Origin: Symsagittifera roscoffensis
Lineage: Eukaryota; Xenacoelomorpha; Acoela; Convolutidae
DNA length: 64,000 bases
NCBI RefSeq assembly: GCF_963678635.1
Contig: NC_087069.1
Coordinates: forward strand, 28,872,776-28,936,775
Direction: 5' to 3'
Position 1 is the stretch's first letter. Each line of letters opens with the position of its first letter. Both the position numbers and the translations under genes were made by a program. Of the stretch, positions 1 to 11,960 are shown one piece after another. The notes below the pieces were generated by a model. The model was not told the DNA's origin, made no database searches, and saw nothing but the letters and a program-made list of their open reading frames with translations.

Positions 1-2060
1 TATTGCAGTTGTAGCATCTGCAATCCCCATACTTCTTGTTTATTCCCTATCAAAATTTTCCTCGCTCTTGGCGAGAGTCGCGTCCACTCCCCGGCTGTTT
101 CTGTATCAGCCCAAGGTTACATCCACCGGTTCCGTTTTCGTTTTTTTTAGGCCGAATGCGGTCGTTCCGCTTTTCCTTGTTACCCCAAATGATGGGACAT
201 ATATCTTAATGTATTCGTCTCAACGCTCATATGAAAGTGCTATTCTCCAGAGTTTTCGTCTCCCTGCATAGCTCAAATTTAGTTTCCCGGTTTGTCATTA
301 TTACGATATACACGTCCCATAGTATTTTGGTTTCCAACGTTCCAAAATTCCTTCTTGCCACCAGCCCGATTATCAGTGAGTGCAATTTCGCGATAGCAAT
401 TGAAAAACAGCGTAGGTTTCGTTACACTCTTTTTCAATTTCCCTATCGATGACCTCCAGTTTTTCTCGCATAGCGCGTGGCCCCCAGATCTAAGTGCGGT
501 CTCCTTTTGGTTTGCTCATCTTTTCCTTTCTCACCAAGGCGCAAGTTTAGGTTGAAATTGAGTGTTTACTTTCATTTTACTCTATCCTACCCATCCACAT
601 TAGCCGCTCAAATCCTGTTTGAGCCGGCACCAGAGTTCTCGCGGAACAAAATTTTGCGTGTTTTTTGAAGTTTTTGCGACTATTCCCCATTTGAAGAGGT
701 TCACCCAGAATCTCAGAACATAGGCAGTTCTGCAGAATCCCAAGAAGTTTTTTTACCGCACTTTGTCCTACTGACTACACGATATTAAAAAACGTTATTC
801 GATGCTTTTGATTAAGTTCTCAAGTAGCAGCTGAATAGTGTCTAGGATCAGAACGATAATGTTCTAACGATCCACCCACTGTGGCAGACACTCCGAAGGC
901 CAGTACTTGTCAACGATGGCTAGTACCGAAGAGAACAAAAATGATTGACAGGATGAGAATAAAATTGAAATAAAGACTCAAATGATTAATATAGCACTAA
1001 GACAGCCCAGAATGCATAAGTTTTTTTATTATCGGAGAACGTGGAATGCAGGCGACATCGGAGTCAAAATTTTTTTGCTTGTGGAAGATGCCATATAACT
1101 CCTCAAATCCGCATGCATATCGAAGTTGCACGATTGAGTAAGTCGCAAAGCCAAGGATAAGTAGCTTTTTTTACTTTTCCCCCACCTGCAAAACTTTACA
1201 AATGAAATAATTGTTCACTTTATTCGACTGTTATCAAAATTGGCAAACAAACTAAAAAAGCCGTGGCGAACATATTGGGTCTTTATAGTTGACCTTGTAA
1301 GACCACTCGTTACACTATAAAACAGATGTTCGTGTGAGGGTGGGGCAGGAAAAAGAGCCGGATAACTAAGATGGGCAGGAACAAGTAGAACATCCATCAC
1401 GTGCGGAGTGGCAACCACGCTAATATCCAATTTGGCAGGATACCAAAAACCCACAAAATGCACGGAAAAGAAGCAAAAGTTCAAAAGTTCAAACGTTCTA
1501 AAACCAAAGCAAAAGTTCAAAAGTTCATAAGCGCAGGTATGTCACGTATGATAACTTGCAGGGTACTATATGCTTGTGATACAAGCATATAGTATCCTAG
1601 GAGTTGTCTTAGACAACGTAATTGAGGCTCTTTTTCCTTTTCCCCCCAACTGCAATGTTTTGAAATTGAAGCTAATGTCCGGTTGTCATGAACAATGGCA
1701 TGCAGATAATTTAAGCCATGAAAGACATATTAGGTCTTCACAATCAATCTTGTTGTGATAAGGTATGAAAATATGTAACTCAATTAAAAACAATATTTAG
1801 TTAAAAGCAATAATTTAATCTTTGAAAGCTAAGTTGTCTTTTCTGTTTTTCTCGGTTCCGCGAGCCAGCTCAAAATGACGTATCTTGAGTACGAAGAAAT
1901 TACACTAAAAATGAGGCAACTTGATGGTCTACACCAAGTGACCTTGATACTTAGTTAATAACAATATAACAGCATTATTACAAATAACAAAAGGAGTCCC
2001 AAGTTCAGTGTGCAGCGATATCACAATGGCTCCTGCAATTACAGTAAGTACTGTGCCACA
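1..2060. other. Non-coding left flank, probably including the 3' LTR of element 1
   Basis: I see no convincing gene here. The open frames are short (about 60-100 codons) and resemble no family I recognise. The right edge, reading leftwards from 2060, is probably the 3' LTR of the minus-strand element 1, because a purine tract sits at 2061-2070 and the next bases on the minus strand are TGTGGCACAG. The left end of that LTR cannot be placed because the matching 5' LTR is not visible near the assembly gap at 8587-8786. A 20-bp unit is repeated at 1472-1491 and 1508-1527, and a short hairpin lies at 1564-1594. Confidence 0.5.
1564..1594. repeat. Perfect 14-bp hairpin with 3-nt loop
   Basis: Positions 1564-1577 (TACTATATGCTTGT) are the exact reverse complement of 1581-1594, separated by GAT. 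Flanking bases do not continue the pairing far. It could be the remnant of a foldback element or a cruciform-prone site. Confidence 0.8.
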
Positions 2061-2070
2061 CTCCCCCTGG
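2061..2070 (-). other. Candidate polypurine tract / start of 3' LTR of element 1
   Basis: The minus strand reads CCAGGGGGAG followed by TGTGGCACAG. A purine tract directly followed by TG is the expected junction between the internal region and the 3' LTR of a gypsy element, and it lies just beyond the last pol-related reading frame. The 5' LTR that would confirm this is not visible. Confidence 0.5.
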
Positions 2071-2189
2071 GTTAAATAAATTTTATATACTGTGCTTATA
2101 AAACTTAATAAAAAAATATGAGTTTCATACTCAGTTTTAATGAGTTTTGTGGAACAATTTGTTTGAGGCTTTCTTTCCTAGCATTTCTC

Positions 2190-3766
2190 TTATTTGTCAA
2201 GAATGTCGTCCTCTACTTTCAGAAGAACACGCCACGATGCATTCCAACATTTCGAGATGTCCAATGCTTCACTGCCAAATTGTCGTCTAAACAAGTATTT
2301 CTCAAGTAGGCTCAAGTTTGTCTCTTCCGGTTTGTTCACGTCCGTTCGAAGTTTTGCCAGTTTTATTCGATAAGCCTCGAGAGCTGCCCTGTTGAGGTCT
2401 GTCAAATCCTGATTAGAACTGACATACTTGACTGATTGCTTATATGGATTCCCATAACTGCTTGGTCCTTTATTCTTGGTGGTTCGTTCACTTCGTCTTA
2501 CTGTAGCGTCGCTGTCGCCGGACTCATCCAAAATTCCTGGCGGAGCGTTGATGTTGAATTCACTCTTCCTTTTCTGTAGGTTTCAAAAAGTCGTCCGCTG
2601 CTTACTGAACCCCTCTCGTCAATAATTGGTCCTCTAGTTTGTTCCATTCGTTTGTAGTTAAATATCGGCACTGAAATGTTTCTAATACCTTGTCTGCTGT
2701 TGTGTTTCTTAAGATGTCTTTGCAGTCCTCATTTGTTTTCTTTGGTGTAGACGTGCTGGGAACGAATGCCTCTGCATTGGATGACAGTGTCTTTTGTGTT
2801 GGACTGATTCGCTTCGAGAGCTGTTGCTGCAGCTTTTTGCCTCCTTGACTCTTGACAAGTTTGCTTTTTGTTACTTTGTTTGGTTCTTTAGGTACCACAC
2901 TTATCGAATTTTCTACCACCGGTCCCACATTGTTTGGTTTCGCCTTTTTTACTGAAAGATTGAGACCCCCGTTGACCTCCGTTTCCCTTGAAGTGGTGTT
3001 GAAATCGCTATCTTGGAATAGCGTTTCGGCATTCGTCGATTTTTCTAGTGAATCAGGTATTGCGTCTGAGTCACTATTTGCTTGTTGTTTGTCATTTGCA
3101 TTTTTCTTGGATTTAATTTTAGGCTCGTCTCCGTGTGGGCTTCTACTTGCGTTTCCTTCTTTGAATTTTTTTCTTTCTGCTCGCTTGTGTCAATTTTTGC
3201 TTTGCGATATCGCTTTTTCCAAATACTGCATCAACAGCCGTTTTCACTGTATGCGGCGTCTCTGACTGTACTTTACCTTTTAACGGATTTCTAAGTGCTT
3301 TCCCACTCTTCTTGTGGTCATCCTTTCTCAACAGGTTTGGTGACCCTGAACGTTCGGCCTCTTGGGGTGTATCTTCGATGAAGCCGTATTGCCACGAATA
3401 CCGAAGTTCCTTCAGTAAGACCGGGTTGATCGTAATGGTTTCGTCGACCACTCTCCTCAAATCATTGGCGGAGATGTCTCTTATTGTCCCATTCCATCTT
3501 GCATTTGCTTCTAACAGTGTTTTTAGCGCTTTCTCCCGAGCTCGATCTCTCGCCGATTCCAGTTCTGTTTCGAACAGTGGACTCACTTCCCGACTGCTTT
3601 GTCCCTTCTTGACAATCTTTACGTTATCTCTCGACTGATCGACTCTTTTCTTTAGCTGCATGGCCGTTAATGCTGAGCGCTCCAGATGTTCTTTATCTGA
3701 ACGATCAGAGTTTTTGATAAACGAACTTAAAATCAGTTTTCGGGAGACGTCCGAAATGAGCTTCAA
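2190..3766 (-). pseudogene. Element 1 post-integrase tail (three broken frames)
   Basis: Three minus-strand frames (3766-3143, 2928-2602 and 2531-2190) follow the integrase core. The first is highly charged, Lys/Arg-rich and ends in a run of basic residues. The last has the RRSERTTKNKGPSSYGNP-type motif often found at the C-terminal end of gypsy Pol proteins. They are probably one original C-terminal extension broken by frameshifts. I recognise no separate enzyme in them. Confidence 0.55.
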
Positions 3767-3808
3767 ATGGCGACCATTGTTTCGTCTTTTGTTTAATCCG
3801 CTAAGATC

Positions 3809-4627
3809 TCAAATTATTGTGCTCAGTGCAAGTTTTATTGATGATACATTCTCGTCCAAAAACATAACTTCTAATCTTCGCTTGATTGTTTGAATTGTTT
3901 GTTCAACTAAGCCACAACCCCTGTGGTCCCCTACTGGATAGAATTTTTGTTCAATGTTATGTTCACTACAAAATTTTTTCATCGCTTTGCCTTTAAAGCC
4001 CGCGAATTGATCAGTTCTTAAGGATTCTGGAAATCCATGTGTGTCAATATAAGTTTGAAGAAATTTCACTGATGAGTTACCCCCAGTCGACTTAGTGATT
4101 TTTACCGACCGAAACTTCGAATATCTATCTATGGCTACTAGTAGGTAAATTTTCTTGCCTTTAGTATCCTCAAACGGTCCCGCATAGTCTAATTGAAGTT
4201 CTCGACCCGGCTGCGTGAGCATCGGAAGTGGTTTTGATGCATTTTTCGGTATTATATATTTAGCATTCTTACCGTAGCGAGTACAACTTCTATACTCCTC
4301 CGCCACATTCACAATGACTTTGGGCATATGTGGTCACCACAGGTATCTTGACACATCTAGCATCGCCTCCTGTCCTGGTTTGCTGTGGTGTAATCTCTTT
4401 AACACTGCCGGACGCAGTTTTCCTGGCACCGCCAGTCTTCCGTCTACTACGATGCAATCGTCTACGACTGTCATCTGATGCCATAACGAACTTGTGTAAG
4501 GCCCCATTAGCTCGAAACTGCGCCGATCTTTTCGCTCTATGACTCTCCTCAGCCTGTCCATCCACGTATCCTCTCTGGTGAGTTCTGCTACAAGATTTCT
4601 ATCGAACAGCTTCGAAAGATTCAGCAA
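3809..4627 (-). pseudogene. Element 1 integrase (zinc-binding part and DDE core), frameshifted
   Basis: The zinc-binding part is in the frame 4627-4334, with a HH pair in KRLHHSKPGQEAML followed by a trailing WP step. The core continues in another frame, 4327-3809. The catalytic triad is visible: D in QLDYAGPF, D in LRTDQFAGF and E in GCGLVEQTIQ. The second zinc cysteine appears damaged (CTRYGKNA in place of a C-x2-C pair). The frame break at about 4330 and the ruined downstream tail mean this copy is dead. In the family the enzyme inserts the cDNA into host DNA. Confidence 0.8.
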
Positions 4628-5042
4628 AAGATTTTCTTCTCGATTTTCTGCTTGTCTGAGTTCTTGCTCTAGTTATTTTCTCTCCCCTCCAGCAACTAGG
4701 CTCACTTCTGGGCTTTTTTGAGGTCGTATCGACTGTAAAGTCTACTTCAATGATTTTTGAATCGTTCACACTGGTGGAATTTTTTGGGGGGGCTGATCAA
4801 ATCCGTCGACGCTTCTAATTGTAAAAAAATTTACTGTTTGACTCTGTCAGTTCTTTCGGATCCCACTAGATCCCAAAATAACATTAATTTCCTTGGTTCC
4901 TCCCCTGACAATGTTGGTTGATTTCTGTCCTTCAGTTTTTTCGGTGTCACTTTCCACTCAACTTGAGGTATGTCAGAGTCTGAACTCTCACTCTCTTTTC
5001 CTGTTGCTCCCCTCTGTACTGTACTCCTCTTTGAAAAGCTGT

Positions 5043-5414
5043 TTATGTTATTTGTTCCAGCAGTTGATTTCGTCTACTTTCCCCATTCTCATCTTTAACT
5101 GTCTTTTTCAACTTTTTCTCCATTTCTTCTTTCGTAAATTTCTTCTCCAGTTCTGCTTCCATTTTTCTCTCTTTTTCGTTGCTTTTAATATCAACCGACT
5201 GTATACAATTAAATATCTTGTTTAAATTGTTTTGATCGCAATTTGAGAGTCCTGAGTTTTGAACGTTCTCGTTCCGGTCGAGCTTTGTTCGTTTTGGAAC
5301 AGAACGGTTGCTATAACAACCGTGTGGTGACGTGTTCAGTGTTTCATCCAGTGCGCTTCTTTCTTGAGAATGTTCTAGAATATTTTCATTATTAATGAAA
5401 GTATTTTTTATCAA
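5043..5414 (-). pseudogene. Element 1 RNase H-integrase linker
   Basis: This charged Lys/Glu/Asn-rich stretch lies between the decayed RNase H and the integrase. Gypsy polyproteins carry a poorly conserved linker here, and element 2 has one of similar character at 39354-40103. There is no catalytic motif. The remaining stretch to 4640 is degraded. Confidence 0.45.
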
Positions 5415-5439
5415 ATAGTCGACTATTTAAACAGTCGAG

Positions 5440-5960
5440 TGCTTCATGAAATTGATCGATCGGTGCGATCACAAACTTTTTGTCCACTTCTGACTGAGGC
5501 CACGGTTCCCCAATCGGGTCTCTGGACAAGTAATCTACAATCCCCATATCTTTTCCTGGTATATGAACCACTTTAAATTGCTAAGTTAGTAAACGGTCTA
5601 CCCATGTTGTGAGTCTAGATTGATACGTTTTATTAGATTTATGTTCCTCTAGTTCCGATGTGAGGGCCTTGTGGTCTGTTGCTAGGGTAAATATTTTTCC
5701 TAATAGATAATGTTTGAATCGATCAACTGAATAGACCACTGCAAGCAGTTCGAGATCATTTGTTGAATACTTCTTTTTTTGAGAATTAAGATAACGTGAT
5801 GCAAATACAATCGGTATCTAGTCGTCCCCATTAATCAATAGTTCTAAGGTTGCTCCAAGCCCGCTTTGGCTCGCGTCACATTTTAGCCAAGTCTCTTTGA
5901 GTGAATCGTATGAATCAATTTGTGCGATCCTTGCCACCGCCTTTTTAATCTCTTCGAATA
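5440..5960 (-). pseudogene. Element 1 RNase H domain with in-frame stops
   Basis: Translation of the minus strand, although broken by stops, shows gypsy RNase H landmarks: WLKCDASQSGLGATLE, then YSTNDLELLAVVYS, then LATDHKALTS, and finally GIVDYLSRDP at the domain end. At least two stop codons interrupt it, so only short open frames remain. It degraded the RNA strand of the hybrid in the living ancestor. Confidence 0.75.
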
Positions 5961-6037
5961 TAAGGGAATGTTTCCCACCTCCCCACTCGAATATTTTTTA
6001 CAGGCAGTTTGATATTCTACATTTTCTTTTTCGCATT

Positions 6038-6960
6038 CTATTCTCTCAGCAATGGTCTAACTTGATCAGTTAGACTTGCTGCGTTAAGAATGAATTTAGA
6101 TAAATGATGAATTATAATTTTGATACTACCCGTAAGCGATCTTACATGTTTAGGCAACTTTAGGTGTTGTTTTTTAAGAATTGCTTCCATTTTTGTAACT
6201 TTAGGTGTTATCCCACTCCGTGTAAATTTGTGGCCTATCAATTGACTTCCGACTGAAAAAACTCACATTTTACTAATTTTAACGCCAGATTTTTTTCATC
6301 TAGTTTTTTCAGTACATTTAGTACCAGTTTTTCGTGTTCTGTTTTCTCTCCCTTAGAGACAATCAGTATGTCGTCCAGAAAGCAAAATGTGTTTTTAGCA
6401 TGGTTTACGGTACGACTCATTGCCTTTTTGAATTCTGCTGGCATATCTGCCAGCTCGTAGAGCCCTATGAAAAATCCGTAAGTCCCCGTAGCTTGACCGC
6501 CGAATATGTTAAACTTACATTGTTTAGCTGTTTCAGCAGTTAATCGAAGTTGACTGTACGCGTACTTTAAATCAAGTACCGTGAAGTACAGTGTATCTTG
6601 TAATTTAGCCGTTACTATCTGACTCACCCTATCTAATAATTCATCAACATTGGGAATTTGATTTTTATTCTTGAATAATTGTCTATTTATTGGTTTTGAA
6701 TCTAATGCCAAATTGATGGATTCGTCTTTTTTCACTGTTATTGCAATTGGAGCAATAAAATAGTCGTTTGTGCATTTGTCTAATTTTGTTATATGACCTT
6801 CTGACAACAATTTGTCAAGTTCGTCTTGCACTTTCCCTTGAATATGAATAGGTATTCTTCTAGCTTTTTCCTGTATTATACATAACGGGTATTTGAATTT
6901 CGTGTTGACTGCATGATTTTTTGACTCTCCCTGACGGTCAAATAGTGATGAAAACTTTTA
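6038..6960 (-). pseudogene. Element 1 reverse transcriptase
   Basis: The main frame, 6831-6238, has the gypsy RT blocks in order: LLSEGHITKL near the start, SPIxITVKKD-like IAPIAITVKKD, the fingers/palm block TVLDLKYAYSQLRL with its catalytic Asp, and the active-site box FCFLDDILIVSKGE with the two aspartates. The frame then breaks at about 6240 and the thumb/connection continues at 6241-6038 (GHKFTRSGITP). The pre-RT part can be read up to about 6960. The active-site residues are intact but the frame is not. Confidence 0.88.
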
Positions 6961-6981
6961 ATAAAAAATTTTGTTTCATAC

Positions 6982-7330
6982 TTATTGACTGCTCGCACAG
7001 TAGCACGTCAAACCTGGATCTATTAGTAGGGGCTGATTTCTGTGATGTATGAAAACCCACTTTCCCTGTAAATCTAGACCCAGAATACATCTTGCTCGTC
7101 TTTCTGTAACCAGCAAGGATGCATCCGGAACTTCCCAACCCGCCGAGCGGATATTTGCACGTAATTCTCCTAAAATCTGAATTGAGTGCTTAGTGTAATC
7201 TACAAACTGCATAGTCAAATTCAGTTTTTCGGCAGGAACGAATTCGATTTCGGATGATCCATCCAATCATTGTTTCGCGGTTGTCCAATTTAGGAAAGAT
7301 ACTGGGCTTACTGTATCAATCATCATATTG
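6982..7330 (-). pseudogene. Element 1 aspartic protease, active site altered
   Basis: The position expected for the retroviral-type protease signature D-S/T-G reads DTVSPVSFLN at about 7320-7290, so the glycine of the triad is replaced. A stop codon follows shortly after. The rest of the fold continues at 7266-6982, with the ILGLDLQGK block near the end that corresponds to the conserved I-x-G-x-D flap/helix region. The loss of the glycine and the stop indicate an inactive relic. Confidence 0.6.
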
Positions 7331-7370
7331 ATGATTTGGTTCTTGACTCGAACCAGCGCTTTCAATGCTT

Positions 7371-7832
7371 TTATTTGACGCGATCTTGAGTTTCGCCGAA
7401 TATATCGATTTTTTTGATACCTTGAGTAGTACTAATCCTGTTTTCCTCGTTCATTTTTGATTTCATTCTTCCTACCCCCTTCTTTAGTGGTCTCTCCGCT
7501 CTTGGTTCCAACACCATTGTCTCGAACTCCTCACATGAATCAAAACTTTGAATTAAATTGCATTCTTCCTCTGAGCTAGATTTGTCTTCCCCAATCTCAT
7601 TCACTTGATTTGAGCGACCCATTTTTGCAAAACGTTTCTGTTGATAACAATTCTTACAGGTTTTCCCCATTGCTGGACAATTTTTCAAATGGCCGGAACC
7701 GAATGATTTTCCACATCGTGTGCATGGTTTCTGTTCGGAACGAGGATTTGTACTTTTATTGTCATTCCATCTTTTCTGAGATTGATTTTTGTTGTGTCTT
7801 CGGTAGTTTGAACTTTTATTACCAACTGCCAT
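7371..7832 (-). pseudogene. Element 1 nucleocapsid / zinc-knuckle region
   Basis: The frame begins with a basic stretch and contains CTRCGKSFGSGHLKNC, a C-x2-C-x8-H-x4-C arrangement, followed by a second damaged knuckle CKNCYQQKRFAKMG that has lost its His and last Cys. Animal gypsy gag proteins commonly have such a pair. The stretch joins the capsid upstream and the protease downstream. Confidence 0.7.
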
Positions 7833-7841
7833 TATGGGTTC

Positions 7842-8476
7842 TTAATTTATTTTAATCTGTGTCTCCCGCAATTGGCCCACTCCTCTGCTTCCATTCCCTG
7901 ATTTCTGAAACGCTTGTGTAGTTTGTTTTCTCTGCTCAATTTTTATAGCTCGTTTGAGTACTTCGTCTGGCGTGAAGTTTTCAAATGTCAAAGTATCTTG
8001 TAATGCTGTATTTTGCGTTCTAGATATGAATAAATCTCGAACCAACTCTTCCTCTAGACCGCCCAGTTCGGCCGTAGCTGCTTGTACAATTAGTGCCGCG
8101 TGAAACGATTCTAACTTCTCCCCTGTCTCCTGAGATCTGGTGAACAGTCTATATCGTTCGTATTAATGTTTCGTGTTTTTTCGAATGATGTTTTGGCCAA
8201 TGCCGTCATTTCTCTAAAATCAAGTATTGAAACTTCCGCATGTGGGTTTTTCTGCACCAATTTCTTTTTCCCCGCGGTACCAAGTGCCAAGAATAGACGA
8301 GACGTAAGGCGTTTTTGAACTTCATTATAGAACACATTATGTCCGACTTTAGGTCCACGTTCTCTTCTTTCTTGGTTCTCAAGTATTACTTTGTCTCTTC
8401 TTTTTCTATCTCTTGTTTCCCGGTCTGTTACTGCCTGTGCACTTTCGGCATCTTCCGGAGTTTCTGGACGAGGCAT
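7842..8476 (-). pseudogene. Element 1 gag capsid (two frames)
   Basis: Frame 8476-8111 has a charged N-terminal part and the segment RLFLALGTAGKKKLVQKNPH, typical of gypsy capsids. Frame 8045-7842 supplies the C-terminal half (VRDLFISRTQNTALQDTL, then a KRAIKIEQRK segment). The two frames are separated by a break at about 8050-8110. The 5' end approaches the assembly gap at 8587. Confidence 0.72.
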
Positions 8477-8586
8477 TGTTCAACAACAACTTCTTTTGGG
8501 TCTTCAAGTATTATCTCAGGATTCACATTTTCTTCTACTGTCACTGCTAGCATAAATTGATCCAACGTAACTTTAAAATTCCACGG

Positions 8587-8786
8587 NNNNNNNNNNNNNN
8601 NNNNNNNNNNNNNNNNNNNNNNNNNNNNNNNNNNNNNNNNNNNNNNNNNNNNNNNNNNNNNNNNNNNNNNNNNNNNNNNNNNNNNNNNNNNNNNNNNNNN
8701 NNNNNNNNNNNNNNNNNNNNNNNNNNNNNNNNNNNNNNNNNNNNNNNNNNNNNNNNNNNNNNNNNNNNNNNNNNNNNNNNNNNNNN
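8587..8786. other. Assembly gap (200 N)
   Basis: Exactly 200 N, a placeholder size. It sits at the 5' end of element 1, where the 5' LTR should be, so the repeat probably caused the assembly break. Confidence 0.99.
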
Positions 8787-9905
8787 GTTAAGTTTTGATT
8801 TCGAGCATCAAAGAAAAATGTTGATTACTACATTGTAGTCTCTGTTGAGCTGAGCATTTGGAGGAAAAATACAAAAAATTATCTTGGAATAAGCTAACAC
8901 TCTCTCCCCAGTGCAGTTTTTCCAAACTCGTTTTTTTTTGTTCTCAGCTAATATATATACATATATACACAAATGTGTGTGTGTTTTTCAGTTTTTTTGA
9001 AAATTTCAATTTTTTTCCCCCCAAATAGCACAGAAAAACTTCGTAAAAATCATTTAACTGCATATCTTTTTATAACTCTGTCCAACTACAATATGCCTCT
9101 TAGCTTAATTTACTCGCTCGAAGTTCGAAAAAAAACAGTGAAAATTTATCTGGTTTAATCTACACTGGGACAAATTTTTGAAAATATTTTTCAACGTTTT
9201 TCGAATGAAAGTTGAAAGGGCTAGAACACCATAAATCACTTAACCGTTCGAAGTTTTTCTTAAAGGAACAACAAAATGAGCCTGCTTGGACAACTTATTC
9301 GTTCAAGTTTCTGAAAGGAGGTTGTTATAAAATTTTACTTCGCTCATTTCAATGATTTCTTGTGGCTCAATAACAGCCCAATTGGAAAAAAAAAGTTTAA
9401 AAAATTAAAACATCCGAAAACAAAATTTCCTCCCATTATCAAATTCAAAACTGAATATATTCTTTCTTTTTCATTGATAACAATGTTTTATCTGTGTTAA
9501 TTCATTTCAACCGATTGTATTCTGTTTTTCTTACTACAATTGTAATCGATTTCATTCGACAATTTTTTTCCCAACTTCTAATTTTTGTTAAGCACTAAAA
9601 AAAATTAGTTTTAATGTTTGCTCATTTTGTCTTTCACCTTGCATCTGAGTTGGTTAGTTTTTAGAGTTTTCATAAGTGCTGGTTTTTTGTGAAAAATTAG
9701 AAAATTGTTTTAGCAGTGCTCAAATCAATTCAAATTTATACCGTTTTTTTTGTTTCACGTCTTGGTGATTAGAATTGTTTTATGATGCAAATTTTCAATA
9801 TTCTTACCACCAAAATATCAGTCAATTGTTTAGTCTCATAGTTTGTTTGAATGATATATTTATCACCTACCACGGGATCTTTTCTGCTAATTTGAAGGGA
9901 TCTTT

Positions 9906-10004
9906 ATGCAACTTAACTTTCGTGGTAAAATTTTGTTTTCAGACGAAGCACTTCACGCTGTGGCTCATCTGAAACAAAATTTTACCAAGAAAGTTAAGTT
10001 GCAT
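9906..10004. repeat. Long near-perfect hairpin (37-bp stem, 24-nt loop)
   Basis: The arm 9906-9943 pairs with 9968-10004 over about 37 bp, with one internal mismatch (CGTGG against CTTGG) and one extra T. The loop is 9944-9967. The size and near-perfect pairing fit a hairpin-RNA or miRNA-type precursor, or a very young foldback element. The direction of transcription is unknown. Confidence 0.85.
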
Positions 10005-10806
10005 TTAGTGATTTTAGTGATTTTGCTATTGACAGAAAAAATTTAAGCCGTTCGATATAATTGGAATGTAATTTTGGTGTGACACGTTTAAGCGAAGTAC
10101 GAGACTGTAATGGATTATAATCGATTTCAAAAAAAAATTTTGTTCAAGAACTGTATTCATTCATAGTGGATTATAAGAGGTTATAATCTCTTGACAATCA
10201 CAATTTTGATTGATGCTAAATCCTTAAAAAAAACTTAAGATTGGATATTATAATCGTTTATAATTGTCAAAAAAGTAACATAATAAACCGTTTGAGTCGA
10301 CCGTTTAGACCTAATTTCTCATGCGGGAATTGGGAGAAAACAGGAAGGTTTCACAGGATAACTTTTAAAGTGAAGGTTATATCATCTACATGAAAGAAGT
10401 TTCTATCAAAAATCATTAAACCATCGATTTTAACTTGTAGCCCATTAAAAAAAACAAAATGAATAAGAAAATTCAAAACAATTACCTTTACTTTTTCGCG
10501 ATTATGTGAAATGCATGTTCTACACAGGTTTAGAAATCATAATTAAATCTTGGTTGCTGAGGAAATTCTACGGTATGTCATTCAGGAGTGAGACTGTTCG
10601 CTCGATCCATATTCAAACATAAAAATTCAAAATCAAAAAATGAATGCAAAAGTTAACAAAACTGCTTGTATCACATTTTGTACGATCATTTTTTAATTCT
10701 ATCTTTTTATCAAGAGTTAATTTTAAAAAAAGAGTTAAAAAAAGTTTAAAAAAATAATGTAGAAGGGCCTTTCAGGGCATTCTATGTTTGCAACGGGATA
10801 ATTGGT

Positions 10807-11024
10807 TAATGGAACGGGATATATTGTGCGTAATTTTTTTTCCAAACTAAAAATTTTAAAACTAATTGATGATGGGTGGCATCTGCTATTGTTTCAATAT
10901 CACCAAATGACTGACCTGGGTTTAGTTTAGAATGTTTTCTTAACCCGATTCTAATGATGCCTACTGCTTAATGGAATGGGATATATTGTGCGTAACTTTT
11001 TTCCAAACTAAAAATTTTAAAACT
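10807..11024. repeat. Direct repeat pair of about 57 bp
   Basis: 10807-10864 and 10969-11024 share the block TAATGGAACGGGATATATTG and onward to AAATTTTAAAACT with a few changes. The copies start 162 bp apart. The nature of the repeat is unknown. Confidence 0.8.
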
Positions 11025-11568
11025 CTATAATTAAAAGAAATAATACTCACATTAAAAAAATTGAGCTCAGGTCATTGCTTAGGTCATAGTTAAAATTGAC
11101 TTCATAGATTAAAACACTCATACTTAGAACAAAGAAGAAATCGAGCTCAAGTCTTTGGTCACTTTTTTCTCGAATAGGATCAAAAACAATTTCTGACAGA
11201 TGGAAAAGATGACTCATATTCAATTTAGAAAAAAAAATCGTTTCAAAAATAATATTTTCCAACTTCTCGGAAAAAACAGCAAAATCTGCTCTTGGAGTCT
11301 GTCAATAGAAGAAAAAGTTGAAAAAGATTTAATTTCAGAAGTGTTTCAATTTTGAAACCTTTTTGGGGGAAAGGAAGCCAAGCTTGTACTTTTTTGAGAT
11401 TTTATAAGGAAATTAGTTTTGGATGACTGGCCTGATTTGATTTAAATGTTTTTCCTGGTAAATAATTGTCTACGTTTGGTTATTTATTTGACATAATAAG
11501 TTATCAACACACATCAACTAATTGCCGAAAAAATCTTAAGATTGTAGAAGAGAACTCACTAGGCATAA

Positions 11569-11958
11569 TGGAACCTGATCAAAACTACTTTTTATTATTT
11601 ATAAATTAGATATTTTACCACTGTAAGTTATTTAAAATTAACCAATCACAATCCATCCAACTAACTATCCACTTATTTGTAAAGGCTGAAATTACTAGTA
11701 ATTTCAGCACCAGAGAGTTTTGAATTTAACTTCGAAATTAGTTGCCTCTCAGCAGCCGCAACAATACCAGTATCTATTGAGCCTAGCAGAGACTAGTTAA
11801 ACACCCTGAGACTAGTAGTTATAAGAGTAAGATTAGGATCGGTATTAGACTAAGAAGTTGCACGAATCTATCCGGCCGAAAATTAGATAGCGTGACGAGC
11901 AGACGGTGTACCCTATCCGAAATTACTCTATGAGTTATAGCCAGAACAACTTAACTCA
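11569..11958 (+). repeat. 5' LTR of the deleted copy (390 bp)
   Basis: It begins TGGAACCTGATC and ends ACTCA, followed by TC and the primer site. It aligns with the 410-bp LTRs of the giant element, including the inner palindrome around CTGAAATTACTAGTAATTTC. Confidence 0.85.
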
Positions 11959-11960
11959 TC

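Larger units (their letters stand above)
2061..8560 (-). mobile_element. Element 1: decayed Ty3/gypsy LTR retrotransposon
   Basis: On the minus strand the order is gag capsid (about 8476-7842), CCHC-like nucleocapsid (7832-7371), protease (about 7330-6982), reverse transcriptase (6960-6038), RNase H (about 5960-5440), linker (5414-4640), integrase (4627-3809) and a long basic tail (3766-2190). This is the Ty3/gypsy order. Every domain is interrupted by stops or frameshifts, so no full-length polyprotein can be made. The 3' boundary is suggested by a purine tract at 2061-2070. The 5' end lies in or near the 200-N gap beginning at 8587. RT and linker wording is close to element 2 at 36342-41629, so the two belong to the same broad lineage. 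Confidence 0.88.
8787..11568. other. AT-rich non-coding region between elements
   Basis: No reading frame here looks like a gene. The sequence is rich in A and T homopolymers. It holds an AT/GT simple repeat at about 8949-8984, a long hairpin at 9906-10004, a short palindrome near 10169-10188 (GATTATAA, loop GAGG, TTATAATC), and a direct repeat at 10807-10864 and 10969-11024. Confidence 0.6.

Noticed and set aside
8557-8838. Open frames that span the N gaps (also at 41123-41539)
   Set aside because: They are open only because N gives no stop codons.
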